Assembly (NCBI RefSeq): GCF_022023855.1
Contig: NZ_CP059452.1
Coordinates: forward strand, 179,501-243,500
Source of the DNA: Azospirillum brasilense
GTDB lineage: Bacteria > Pseudomonadota > Alphaproteobacteria > Azospirillales > Azospirillaceae
DNA length: 64,000 nucleotides
Direction of reading: 5' to 3'
In this document: piece after piece, positions 8,137 to 16,262 of the stretch
Numbering within the stretch: position 1 is the first letter of the stretch
Layout: each line of letters opens with the position of its first letter
Position numbers and translations under genes: made by a program
Notes under the pieces: model-generated
Told to the model about the DNA's origin: nothing
What the model saw: the letters and a program-made list of their open reading frames with translations, nothing else
Database searches by the model: none

Positions 8137-9303
8137 GTGATCGATCTTTCGGGAAAGGCGGCCATCGCCGGCGTTTTTGAATCGCCCCGCCGGGATGCGC
8201 CGCGCGTCCACCCCTTCGCCCTTCAGATGGAATGCATTCTCGGCGCGCTGGATGACGCCGGGCTGACGCTGAAGGACGTGGACGGGCTGTGCGCGGCCTC
8301 CGGCGACTGGGCCGAGGGCGGCAGCACCATGGATGTGGTCGAACTGGCCGAATACATCGGGATCGCGCCGACCTACGTGAACAGCACCGACGTCGGCGGC
8401 TGCTCCTACATCCTCCAGGCCGGGCAGGCGGCGGCGGCCATCGCCACCGGGCTGGCCGAGGTGGTGGTCATCAGCTACGCCGCCTGCCCGCGCTGGTGGC
8501 CGCTGAGCAGCCCGTCCTTCGACCCCTTCGTCTTCCCCGCCGGCCCTGGCCAGTACGAAATTCCCTACGCGCCGACGCTGATTTCAACCTACGGCCTGTT
8601 CGCCCGTCGCCATATGGATCTCTACGGCACCACGCCGGAACAGCTTGCCCAGGTGGCCGTGACCTTCCGCGAGCACGCCGCGAAGAACCCCGACGCCCGG
8701 CTGCGCAAGCCGATCACGGTGGACGACGTGCTGGCCTCGCCGATGATCGCGTCGCCGCTGCATCGGCTGGACTGCTGCGTGGTGACCGACGGCGGCGGCG
8801 CCGTGGTGATGACCAGCCGGGAGCGGGCGCGCGACCTGAAGAAGCCGCCGGTCCATCTGGTCGGCTACGGGGCTGCCGTGGCGCGCACCCAGAACAGTCA
8901 GATTCCCGACGATCTGACCACCCCGGCGGCGCTGTCCGGCCCGCGCGCCTTCGCCATGGCCGGGGTGACCCCCGGCGAGATCGACGTGGCGCAGATCTAC
9001 GACGCCTTCACCATCACGCCGATGCTGGCGCTGGAGGATCTGGGCTTCTGCGGGCGGGGCGAGAGCGGCGCCTTCGTCGCGGACGGCAACCTGACGCTGG
9101 GCGGCAGCCTGCCGACCAACACCGACGGCGGCGGCCTGTCGTCCAACCACCCCGGCAAGCGCGGCATCTTCACGCTGATCGAGAGTGTCCGCCAGCTTCG
9201 TGGCGAGGGGCCGGGCGTCCAGGTGTCCGACGCGCGCATCGCCCTGGCCCATGGGCTGGGCGGCACCTTCTGCTCCGCCGCCACCGCCATCCTTGCCCGG
9301 TAA
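8137..9303 (+). CDS. Thiolase family protein (acetyl-CoA acetyltransferase/SCP-x-like)
   Basis: A 388-residue thiolase-fold protein of the SCP-x-like group, which commonly pairs with a DUF35 OB-fold subunit, as here with the next gene 9 bp away. GTG 8137 is preferred because AGGAAAGGA lies at the right distance before it; an in-frame ATG at 8098 would add 13 residues and has no such site. The usual N-terminal nucleophile region reads TDVGGCSYILQAGQ, so a Cys is present, but not in the classic thiolase context. The C-terminus contains HGLGGTFCSAATAI, the family's HGxGG active-site loop. It probably cleaves a 3-oxoacyl-CoA in the pathway of this operon. A condensing role cannot be excluded. Confidence 0.85.
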   Translation: MIDLSGKAAIAGVFESPRRDAPRVHPFALQMECILGALDDAGLTLKDVDGLCAASGDWAEGGSTMDVVELAEYIGIAPTYVNSTDVGGCSYILQAGQAAAAIATGLAEVVVISYAACPRWWPLSSPSFDPFVFPAGPGQYEIPYAPTLISTYGLFARRHMDLYGTTPEQLAQVAVTFREHAAKNPDARLRKPITVDDVLASPMIASPLHRLDCCVVTDGGGAVVMTSRERARDLKKPPVHLVGYGAAVARTQNSQIPDDLTTPAALSGPRAFAMAGVTPGEIDVAQIYDAFTITPMLALEDLGFCGRGESGAFVADGNLTLGGSLPTNTDGGGLSSNHPGKRGIFTLIESVRQLRGEGPGVQVSDARIALAHGLGGTFCSAATAILAR

Positions 9304-9312
9304 GGTGCCCCG

Positions 9313-9726
9313 ATGACCGCCCCAACGACCAGCATGACCATCCCGCCCGTCCAGGACGAGACCTCCGCCCCCTTCTGGGAGGCGGCGCGCGAGGGGCGCT
9401 TCCTGATCCAGCGCTGCCCGGAGACCGGGCGGTTCCAGTGGTACCCGCGCGCCCATTCCATCCACGCCCCGCACGCCCGCCCGGAATGGGTCGAGGCCAG
9501 CGGGTGCGGCGAACTGCTGACCTATTCGGTCGTCCATCGCGGCAACCAGCGCGGCGATCCCTACGTCTGCGCCCTGATCCGGCTGGAGGAGGGCGTCACC
9601 GTCTTCTCCCGCGTCGAGGGGGTGGCGGAGGCCGATCTGCGGGCCGGCCTGCCGCTCGCCGTGGCCTTCCACCAACTCGACGAGGCGACCAGCCTCCCCG
9701 TGTTCCGCCCGCGGACTTCCGACTGA
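9313..9726 (+). CDS. DUF35 zinc-ribbon/OB-fold protein, thiolase partner
   Basis: A 137-residue protein of the DUF35 type: a rubredoxin-like zinc ribbon (about residues 30-60) followed by an OB fold (about 62-130). In known systems it binds a SCP-x-like thiolase or HMG-CoA synthase and channels acyl-CoA. Here the ribbon is degenerate. The first knuckle reads RCPETGR, with the second Cys replaced by Thr, and the second reads HAPHARP, where Cys pairs are usual. Metal binding through Cys and His is possible but unproven. It lies between the thiolase (9 bp) and MaoC genes (12 bp), consistent with one transcript and one enzyme complex. Confidence 0.82.
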   Translation: MTAPTTSMTIPPVQDETSAPFWEAAREGRFLIQRCPETGRFQWYPRAHSIHAPHARPEWVEASGCGELLTYSVVHRGNQRGDPYVCALIRLEEGVTVFSRVEGVAEADLRAGLPLAVAFHQLDEATSLPVFRPRTSD

Positions 9727-9738
9727 GGGTGCCTTGAC

Positions 9739-10188
9739 ATGACCGCCATCCATCTCGACGACATCAAGCCGGGCGACCGGACGCGCTCCTCGCGCGTCAC
9801 CGTCACCGAGGCGCACATCGTCTGGTTCGCCGGGCTGACCGGCGACTTCAACCCGCTGCACATGGACGCCGAGGCGGCCAAGGCCAACGGCTTCGGGCGG
9901 ACCATCGCCCACGGCATGCTGACCCACTCGCTCAGCACCGGGCTGCGCTCCGCCATCGACGACTGGGCGATCCTCGCCTTCCTGGAGACGCGCCGCCGCT
10001 TCGTCGGTCCGGTCTTCGCCGGCGACACCGTGCATTACGAGGCCGAGGTGGCGGAGGTCCGTCCCAGCGCCTCCAAGCCCGACCGCGGCATCGTCCGCGT
10101 CGCCATCACCGTGAAGAACCAGCGCGGCGAGACCGTGCAGGAGGGCGAGGACGTGCTCTCCATCGCCCGCAAGGAGGCGCAGGCATGA
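9739..10188 (+). CDS. MaoC family (R)-specific enoyl-CoA hydratase
   Basis: A 149-residue hot-dog hydratase. The hydratase-2 motif is clear: D36-F-N38-P-L-H41, with the catalytic Asp and His, followed by FGRTIAHGMLT, the conserved glycine-rich helix start. The expected reaction is reversible hydration of a trans-2-enoyl-CoA to a 3-hydroxyacyl-CoA. The stop overlaps the next gene's ATG by 4 bp (ATGA), showing translational coupling with the SDR, which would oxidise the 3-hydroxyacyl product. An unrelated crotonase-type hydratase is encoded at 15140 in the same operon, so two hydration or isomerisation steps may exist. Confidence 0.9.
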   Translation: MTAIHLDDIKPGDRTRSSRVTVTEAHIVWFAGLTGDFNPLHMDAEAAKANGFGRTIAHGMLTHSLSTGLRSAIDDWAILAFLETRRRFVGPVFAGDTVHYEAEVAEVRPSASKPDRGIVRVAITVKNQRGETVQEGEDVLSIARKEAQA

Positions 10189-10955
10189 GTGCCGCCACCC
10201 ATTATCCCCGCCGCCTCGCCGGCCGTGTCGCCTTCGTCACCGGCGGCGGCGGCGGCATCGGGCGCGCCGTCTGCGAGCGGCTGGCCGCGGAAGGGGCGGC
10301 GGTCGTCGTCGCCGACATCGGGGCGGAGGCCGCCGAGAGTGTCGCCGCCGCGCTGCGCGCCGAAGGAGCTCAGGCCCACGCCACCGCGCTGAACGTCGCC
10401 GACCGGGAAAGCTGGGGCGCCGCCGTTACCGGCTTGCCCGAGGCTTTCCAGGGCGTGGACATCATGGTCAACGTCGCCGGCATCGTCCGCGACCGCTCGC
10501 TGCCCAAGATGACCGACGCGGAATGGAGCGCCGTCATCGACGTGAACCTGCGCGGCACGTGGCTGGGATGCCAGACGGCTTTCCGGCTGGTCGGCGACCG
10601 CGGCTGGGGGCGCATCGTCAACATCGCCTCCACGGCGATCCTCGGGACCTTCGGGCAGGCCAACTACTCCGCCTCCAAGGCCGGGGTGGTCGGGCTGACC
10701 CGCACCGCTGCCCTGGAAGGCGCGCGCCGCGGCATCCTGGTCAACGCCGTAGCTCCGGGGGTCGTGGAAACCGCCATCGTCGAGGGCGTGCCCGACGCGG
10801 TGCGCTCGCAATGGCTGGAGAAGACGCCCATCGGGCGCCTGGGCAAGCCGGCGGAGATCGCCGCCGTCGTCGCCTTCCTGGCGTCCGACGACGCGGCCTA
10901 CGTCACCGGCCAGACCATCGTCGCCGACGGTGGGGCGACCACCGGCGACTACTGA
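10185..10955 (+). CDS. SDR family oxidoreductase (FabG-like 3-hydroxyacyl dehydrogenase)
   Basis: A 256-residue classical short-chain dehydrogenase. The nucleotide-binding TGGGGGIG is at 19-26, NVAG at 96-99, catalytic S149, and Y161-x3-K165. D44 at the end of beta-2 (VVVADIG) suggests a preference for NAD(H). The C-terminus (TGQTIVADGGATTGDY) is typical of FabG-like enzymes. In this operon it would oxidise a 3-hydroxyacyl-CoA to the 3-oxo form used by the thiolase. It overlaps the MaoC stop by 4 bp. The family call is firm; direction and chain specificity are inferred from neighbours. Confidence 0.92.
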   Translation: MSAATHYPRRLAGRVAFVTGGGGGIGRAVCERLAAEGAAVVVADIGAEAAESVAAALRAEGAQAHATALNVADRESWGAAVTGLPEAFQGVDIMVNVAGIVRDRSLPKMTDAEWSAVIDVNLRGTWLGCQTAFRLVGDRGWGRIVNIASTAILGTFGQANYSASKAGVVGLTRTAALEGARRGILVNAVAPGVVETAIVEGVPDAVRSQWLEKTPIGRLGKPAEIAAVVAFLASDDAAYVTGQTIVADGGATTGDY

Positions 10956-11023
10956 TTTCCGCTCAAGAACGAAGAACGACGCCGAAACGGCGGTACCGCA
11001 ACAACAAGACAGGGATTGGCAAC

Positions 11024-12079
11024 ATGATGGAATTCTCGCGCCGCCGCCTTCTCCAGACCGGCGGACTCGTCGGCACCGCCCTGGTGACCGGCGGGCTGGC
11101 CGGCACCGCCTTCTCGCGCATCGCGTCGGCGGCGGACGACCCGCTCTACGCCGCCGCGAAGAAGGAAGGCGCCCTAACCCTCTACTGGGGCTCCTACGAG
11201 CAGCAGACGATGGAGGCGATCCGCGACGCCTTCAAGGCCAAGTATCCGGGCATCGAGGTGAACCTGCTCCGCCAGGCCTCGCAGACCGTCTACACCCGCC
11301 TGCGCATGGAGCTGCAGAGCGGCGTCCACGAGTGCGACTCCCTCGGCACCACCAACATGCTGCACTACACGGAGCTGAAGAAGATCGGCGCGCTGGCGCC
11401 CTTCGAGCCGGTGGACGGGGTGCACATTCCGGACGCCTTCCGCACCCTCGACCCCGACAAGATGTTCCATGTCGGCGCCATCAGCCTGACCAGCATCAAC
11501 TACGCGCCGGGCAAGGTCCAGACCCCGCCGGCCAGCTGGCAGGCGCTGCTGGAGGACCAGTGGCAGGGCAAGATCACCACCGGCAGCCCGGCCTTCTCCG
11601 GCGACGTGGCGAACTGGGTGGTTGCCATCCGCCGCAAGTACGGCGACGACTTCCTGCGCGCCTTCGGCAAGCAGAAGCCGAAGGTCGGCCAGTCCAACGT
11701 CGACACCGTGACCGACATCCTGGCGGGTGAGCGGGTCGTCGGCTCCGGCGCGCCCTTCAGCTACACGCTGACCCAGAAGGCCGCCGGCAATCCCATCGAC
11801 GTGGTGGCGCCGGCCGACGACGCCATCCTGAACCTGGGCGTCACCGGCATCCTGGCGAAGGCCCCGCACCCGAACGCCGCCCGGCTGTTCACCAACTTCC
11901 TCTACTCCACGGAGGTGTCGATGATCCTCCAGAAGAACTACTGGCCGACGCTGCGCAAGGACGTGCCCTGGGCGGAGGGGCGGTCGCTGGACCAGTTGAA
12001 GTGGACCCGCAACACCGGCGACGACCTCGGCCCGGAGGTCGCGGAAGGCATCGCCAAGTGGAAGGAACTGGTGCGCTGA
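11024..12079 (+). CDS. ABC transporter substrate-binding protein, iron/phosphonate-type family, Tat signal
   Basis: A 351-residue periplasmic binding protein of the extracellular solute-binding family that includes FbpA/AfuA and 2-aminoethylphosphonate-binding proteins. The N-terminus, MMEFSRRRLLQTGG, then a hydrophobic stretch and ASAADD, is a Tat leader with cleavage near residue 34. The mature part opens with ALTLYWGSYEQQTMEAIRDAF, the usual first beta-alpha unit. ATG 11024 is preceded by AGGGA; an ATG at 11027 is equivalent. It is followed by its permease and ATPase genes. Placement in an acyl-CoA operon argues for an organic-acid or carboxylate ligand rather than iron. I cannot identify the Tyr-type iron ligands with confidence. 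Confidence 0.88.
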   Translation: MMEFSRRRLLQTGGLVGTALVTGGLAGTAFSRIASAADDPLYAAAKKEGALTLYWGSYEQQTMEAIRDAFKAKYPGIEVNLLRQASQTVYTRLRMELQSGVHECDSLGTTNMLHYTELKKIGALAPFEPVDGVHIPDAFRTLDPDKMFHVGAISLTSINYAPGKVQTPPASWQALLEDQWQGKITTGSPAFSGDVANWVVAIRRKYGDDFLRAFGKQKPKVGQSNVDTVTDILAGERVVGSGAPFSYTLTQKAAGNPIDVVAPADDAILNLGVTGILAKAPHPNAARLFTNFLYSTEVSMILQKNYWPTLRKDVPWAEGRSLDQLKWTRNTGDDLGPEVAEGIAKWKELVR

Positions 12080-12085
12080 CATCAT

Positions 12086-12208
12086 ATCCCCTCTCCCCCC
12101 TGGGGAGAGGGTTAGGGTGAGGGGGTTGCGCTTGTGCCGGACGTGCCGCCACGCGCAACCCCCTCACCCGGCGCCTTTGGCGCCACCCTCTCCCCGGAGG
12201 GGCGAGGG
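12086..12208. repeat. Composite palindromic intergenic repeat, copy A
   Basis: The gap between binding-protein and permease genes is filled by nested palindromes. They are the common hairpin (12089-12111), a perfect 17-bp inverted repeat with arms 12115-12131 and 12153-12169, a GGCGCC-TTT-GGCGCC dyad (12170-12184) and an imperfect hairpin (12186-12208). About 60 bp (12086-12145) reappears in inverted orientation at 16115-16175. It may form RNA structure that sets expression of permease against binding protein. Confidence 0.8.
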
Positions 12209-12235
12209 ATAGTACGGACAATGGAGGCGGACCCT

Positions 12236-14029
12236 ATGGGGGTCATTTCAACGGACAGCCCAGACAGCGCAGCCGCGGCGATCGCGCGCCCGGCGATGGC
12301 CCGCGTGCCGCTCGCCAGGACCGTGGTCTTCGGCGCCGTCGCCCTACTTCTCTTCCTGCTGGTGGTCCTGCCCTTCGGCTGGGTTCTCAACAACAGCTTC
12401 CACGACGACCTGACCGGCGCCTGGACGCTCGGCAACTACGCGCGGATCTTCCAGTCGGCGGAGCTTCTGGAACCGCTGTTCAATTCGCTGGTCCTCGCCG
12501 TGGCGACGGCGGTGATCGCGGTCGGCATCGGCGTGCCGCTGGCCTGGCTGGTGTCGCGGACCGACCTGCCGTTCCGCCGCACCATCCGTGTGCTGACGCT
12601 GACCGCCTTCGTCACCCCGTCCTTCATCGGGGCGACCGGCTGGATTCTGCTGGCGGCCCCCAATTCCGGCTGGTTGAACACGCTGTGGCGCTCGCTCGCC
12701 GGGGCGGAGGCGGGGCCGCTGCTGAACATCTACTCGATGACCGGGGCGATCTTCATCTGCGGCATCTACACCGTCCCCTACAGCTTCACCATGGTATCGA
12801 GCGCGCTTGACGAGATGGCCGTGGAGCTTGAGGACGCCGCCGCCACGCTGGGCTCCGGCACGCTGCGCACCATGCTCAGCATCACCATCCCGCTGGTCAC
12901 CCCGGCGGTGATCGCCAGCTTCATCCTGTCCTTCATCCAGGGGCTGACGCTGTTCGGCGTCCCGGCCTTCCTGCTGACGCCGACCGGCATCCCGGTGGTG
13001 ACGACCAAGCTGGCCGAGTTCTACCAGCTCTTCCCGCCAGAAATTTATATGGCCGCTGCCTACTGCATGCCGCTGCTGCTGGTCACCGCCATGCTGTTCT
13101 GGATGCGCCGCCGCATCCTGGGCCGCAAGCAGTTCGTCACCATCTCCGGCAAGAGCCGAGCGGGGCGGCGGATCGCGCTGGGTGCCGCCCGCTGGCCGGC
13201 CTTCGGCGCCGCCCTGCTGCTGCCGCTGGTCTCGGTCTTCCTGCCCTATGCGGCGCTGCTGCTGGTGTCGCTGACCCGCGCCTGGGGCCAGGGCCTGTCG
13301 TGGGAGAACCTGTCGCTGCACTGGTACTGGTGGGCGCTGTTCGGCAATTCGGAGACGCACACCGCCATCGTCAACTCGCTGCTGTTCTCGACGCTCGCCG
13401 CGACGCTGTGCGTGATGCTCGGCACCGTGGTCGCCTACATCGTGGAGCGGCGGATGGTGTTCGGCGCCAGCCTGTTCGGCGCGGTGACGACCGTTCCCAT
13501 CATCATCCCCGGCATCGTCATGTCGGTCGGCTTTTTCGCCGCCTACACGCGGGCGCCGCTGAATCTCTACGGCACGCCGCTTCTGCTGGTGGCGGCCTTC
13601 GCGGCGACCTTCCTGCCCATCGCCTACGCCCATGGCGGGTCGATCCTCAAGGGCATCGGGCCGGAGCTGGAGCGCGCCGCCCGCAGCCTGGGCGCCGGAG
13701 AGGGGCGGACCTTCCTGTCGATCACCATCCCGCTGATGGGTGGCGGGCTGCTGTCGGGCTGGTTCCTGGTCTTCATCCCGATCATCCGCGAGCTATCGGT
13801 GGCGGTCTTCCTCATCACGCCCAAGACCAACGTGATGACCACCCTGATCTACAACGCCAAGGACGGCGGCAATTACGAGGCCGTCTGCGCCATGAGCGTC
13901 CTTCTCCTCCTCATCACGCTGGCGCTGGTGGCCGCCGCCGGTCCCCTGACGCGCCTGACCACCGTGCGCCGCACGTCCCGCAAAACCGGCCGTAAAACCG
14001 CCCCGGCGGAAGGAGTTCTCCCCACATGA
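12236..14029 (+). CDS. ABC transporter permease, fused double domain (FbpB-like)
   Basis: A 597-residue inner-membrane protein with two binding-protein-dependent permease units of about six helices each, fused head to tail as in iron(III) and related importers. Each half carries the EAA loop that contacts the ATPase: residues around ELEDAAATLGSGTLRTML in the first and ELERAARSLGAGEGRTFL in the second. ATG 12236 is chosen because GGAGG lies 8 nt upstream; an in-frame ATG at 12221 would add five residues. The stop overlaps the ATPase start by 4 bp. With 11024-12079 and 14026-15108 it forms a complete importer. A palindromic repeat separates it from the binding-protein gene. Confidence 0.92.
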   Translation: MGVISTDSPDSAAAAIARPAMARVPLARTVVFGAVALLLFLLVVLPFGWVLNNSFHDDLTGAWTLGNYARIFQSAELLEPLFNSLVLAVATAVIAVGIGVPLAWLVSRTDLPFRRTIRVLTLTAFVTPSFIGATGWILLAAPNSGWLNTLWRSLAGAEAGPLLNIYSMTGAIFICGIYTVPYSFTMVSSALDEMAVELEDAAATLGSGTLRTMLSITIPLVTPAVIASFILSFIQGLTLFGVPAFLLTPTGIPVVTTKLAEFYQLFPPEIYMAAAYCMPLLLVTAMLFWMRRRILGRKQFVTISGKSRAGRRIALGAARWPAFGAALLLPLVSVFLPYAALLLVSLTRAWGQGLSWENLSLHWYWWALFGNSETHTAIVNSLLFSTLAATLCVMLGTVVAYIVERRMVFGASLFGAVTTVPIIIPGIVMSVGFFAAYTRAPLNLYGTPLLLVAAFAATFLPIAYAHGGSILKGIGPELERAARSLGAGEGRTFLSITIPLMGGGLLSGWFLVFIPIIRELSVAVFLITPKTNVMTTLIYNAKDGGNYEAVCAMSVLLLLITLALVAAAGPLTRLTTVRRTSRKTGRKTAPAEGVLPT

Positions 14030-15108
14030 GCGGGATCCGCATCAAGAACCTCCGCAAGTCCTTCGGCACCTACACCGCGCTGCACGGCATCGACCTGCAG
14101 GTCCCCAACGGCACGCTGCTGGCCCTGCTCGGCCCGTCGGGCTGCGGCAAGTCGACCACGCTCCAGCTCCTCGCCGGGTTCGAGGCGCCGACGGAGGGCG
14201 AGATCTGGGCCGACGACGTGCTGCTGTCCTCGGCGCGCGGGGTGTTGCCGCCGGAAAAGCGCGGCATCTCCCTGGTCTTCCAGAACTACGCGGTGTGGCC
14301 GCACAAGACAGTGGCGGAGAATGTGGCCTTCGGCCTCGCCATCCGCCGCCTGCCCAAGGCGGAGATCGCCGAGCGGCTGGACCGCACGCTGCGCACCGTC
14401 CGGTTGGAGGCGTTGCGCGACCGCTACCCGTCGGAGCTGTCGGGCGGCCAGCAGCAGCGCGTGGCGCTGGCCCGCGCGCTGGCGGTGGAGCCGCGCATCC
14501 TCCTGCTCGACGAGCCGCTGTCCAACCTCGACGCCCATCTGCGCGAGGAGATGCGGTTCGAGATCCGGCAGGTCCATGACCTGCTGGGCCTGACCACCGT
14601 CTACGTCACCCACGACCAGTCGGAGGCGCTGGTCACCGCCGACCGCATCGCCGTCATGAAGTCCGGCCACCTCCAGCAACTCGGCTCGCCGGAGGACATC
14701 TTCGAGCGGCCGTCCAACGCCTTCGTCGCCACCTTCATCGGCGCCAACAACGAGCTGGCCGGGACCAGCGAGGGCAGCGGCGCCATCCGCGTCGGCGGCC
14801 ATGTGCTGACCGCGCCGGACCGTAGCGGGGCGGCGCACGGGGGGGCGGTGTCGCTGTGCGTGCGGCCCTCCCAGGTCCGGCTGTTCGGCGCCGAGGAGAC
14901 GGGGGTGCCCACCGAGGGCTGCAACGTGCTGTCCGGCACGGTCCAGCGCTCCGCCTATCTGGGCGAGTACCGCGACGTGCTGGTGGATCTGGGGGGCGGC
15001 CGGACGCTGCGCGCCTTCATTCCGCCCGCGCAGAGCTTCGCTCCGGGCAGCGTGGTGACGGCGCTTCTTCCCATCGGATCCTGTCAGATCCTCGGGCCGG
15101 CGGCCTGA
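14026..15108 (+). CDS. ABC transporter ATP-binding protein (FbpC/PotA-like)
   Basis: A 360-residue ATPase. Walker A GPSGCGKST is at 36-44, the Q-loop lies in VFQNYAVWPHKT, the signature LSGGQQQRVALARAL is near 138, Walker B ILLLDEPLSNLD follows, and the H-loop reads VTHDQSEAL. A TOBE-type C-terminal region follows from about 240, as in iron, spermidine and sulfate importers. It couples ATP hydrolysis to the two-domain permease, whose stop codon it overlaps. The gap of 31 bp to the enoyl-CoA hydratase gene suggests continued transcription into that gene. Confidence 0.94.
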   Translation: MSGIRIKNLRKSFGTYTALHGIDLQVPNGTLLALLGPSGCGKSTTLQLLAGFEAPTEGEIWADDVLLSSARGVLPPEKRGISLVFQNYAVWPHKTVAENVAFGLAIRRLPKAEIAERLDRTLRTVRLEALRDRYPSELSGGQQQRVALARALAVEPRILLLDEPLSNLDAHLREEMRFEIRQVHDLLGLTTVYVTHDQSEALVTADRIAVMKSGHLQQLGSPEDIFERPSNAFVATFIGANNELAGTSEGSGAIRVGGHVLTAPDRSGAAHGGAVSLCVRPSQVRLFGAEETGVPTEGCNVLSGTVQRSAYLGEYRDVLVDLGGGRTLRAFIPPAQSFAPGSVVTALLPIGSCQILGPAA

Positions 15109-15139
15109 ACGCCGCCTGAACCAAAGAGAGTTCCGAACG

Positions 15140-15955
15140 ATGACCATCGCCACGACCGGCGAGGCCGGCGCCTTGCCTGAAATCCTGACCGAGCGGCGCG
15201 GCGCCGTCCAGTGGGTGATCTTCAACCGGCCCAAGGCGCGCAACGCCATCACCCCCTGGATGGAGGACCGGCTGATCGAAATCTGCCGGGAGGTCGACGC
15301 AGACCCGGCGGTGAAGGCACTGGTGCTGACCGGTGCGGCCGGCGACAAGCCCGCCTTCATGGCCGGCGCCGACCTGTCCTGCCTGCAGAGCGTCAAGACG
15401 CCGGAGGATTACACGATCCTGGAGGACCGTGCGGAAACCGCGGCGATGGCGCTGGAGGCGGTGCGCGTTCCCACCATCGCCGCCCTGGCCGGCGCCTGCG
15501 TGGGGGAGGGGGCGCTGCTCGCCGCCTGCTGCGACGTGCGCATCGCCACGCCGTCGGTGCGCTTCGGCTTTCCCATCGCCCGCACGGTCGGCAACTGCCT
15601 GAGCATCAAGAACCTCGCCCGGCTGGCCGCCATCCTCGGCACCGCGCGGACCAAGGAGATGATCTTCAGCGCCCGCCTGCTGAGCGCCGACGAGTTGGCC
15701 GGCGCCGGTGCCCTGCGCGGCGTCGTACCGGACGATGACCTTACCGACCGCACCCAGGAGCTGGCCGAGGAACTGGCGGGCCTCGCCCCGCTGACCCTGT
15801 GGACGACGCGCGAGGCGTTGCGGCGCTGGCGCGACCATGGGCTGCCGGCGGACGGCGACGCCGACTTGCTGCGCCTTTGCTACCTCTCCGCCGACTATCA
15901 GGAGGGCATCGCGGCCTTCCTGGAGAAGCGCCGCCCGGTCTGGGTGGGGCGGTAG
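15140..15955 (+). CDS. Enoyl-CoA hydratase/isomerase (crotonase family)
   Basis: A 271-residue crotonase-fold enzyme. The first oxyanion-hole segment is FMAGADLSCLQS and the second is GACVGEGALLAACCDVRIA, matching the G-x-C-x-G-x-G...CD-R-A pattern. The position after the second glycine holds Glu (VGEGALL). Members hydrate, isomerise or cleave acyl-CoA thioesters in the cytoplasm. It ends the plus-strand acyl-CoA/transport run and is followed by a repeat-filled spacer. Its separation from the MaoC hydratase by a full transporter suggests a distinct step, but specificity is unknown. Confidence 0.88.
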   Translation: MTIATTGEAGALPEILTERRGAVQWVIFNRPKARNAITPWMEDRLIEICREVDADPAVKALVLTGAAGDKPAFMAGADLSCLQSVKTPEDYTILEDRAETAAMALEAVRVPTIAALAGACVGEGALLAACCDVRIATPSVRFGFPIARTVGNCLSIKNLARLAAILGTARTKEMIFSARLLSADELAGAGALRGVVPDDDLTDRTQELAEELAGLAPLTLWTTREALRRWRDHGLPADGDADLLRLCYLSADYQEGIAAFLEKRRPVWVGR

Positions 15956-16262
15956 GGGCGTCAAAGCCATCGCATTTCGCCTTCATAACCCTCTCCCCTC
16001 TGGGGAGAGGGTGGCCCGCAGGGCCTCTCGCGCTGGCCAGAGGCCAGCGCTGACGGCGGCAGGCGGATGCCTCTGGCATCCGCTGAGAGCCGGTGAGGGG
16101 GATGTGCCTGGCGACACGTCCGGCAAAAGCGCAACCCACTCACCCTAAACCCTCTCCCCTGAGGGGAGAGGGGATGCCCTTGCCGCCATCCACACCCTTC
16201 ACTATCCTGGCGCCGCACCACGCGCCCATGCGGGCGTTCAGCCGCCATGGGACTCGCCTGTC
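15956..16262. repeat. Repeat-filled spacer, including inverted copy B of the composite palindromic repeat
   Basis: A 307-bp gap without a gene. It has two copies of the common 10-bp-stem hairpin (15989-16011 and 16150-16172). The stretch 16115-16175 is the reverse complement, with few mismatches, of 12086-12145. Between them (about 16014-16090) lie smaller GC-rich dyads. No promoter was resolved; the downstream TPR-sulfotransferase gene may be read from its last 90 bp. Confidence 0.78.
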
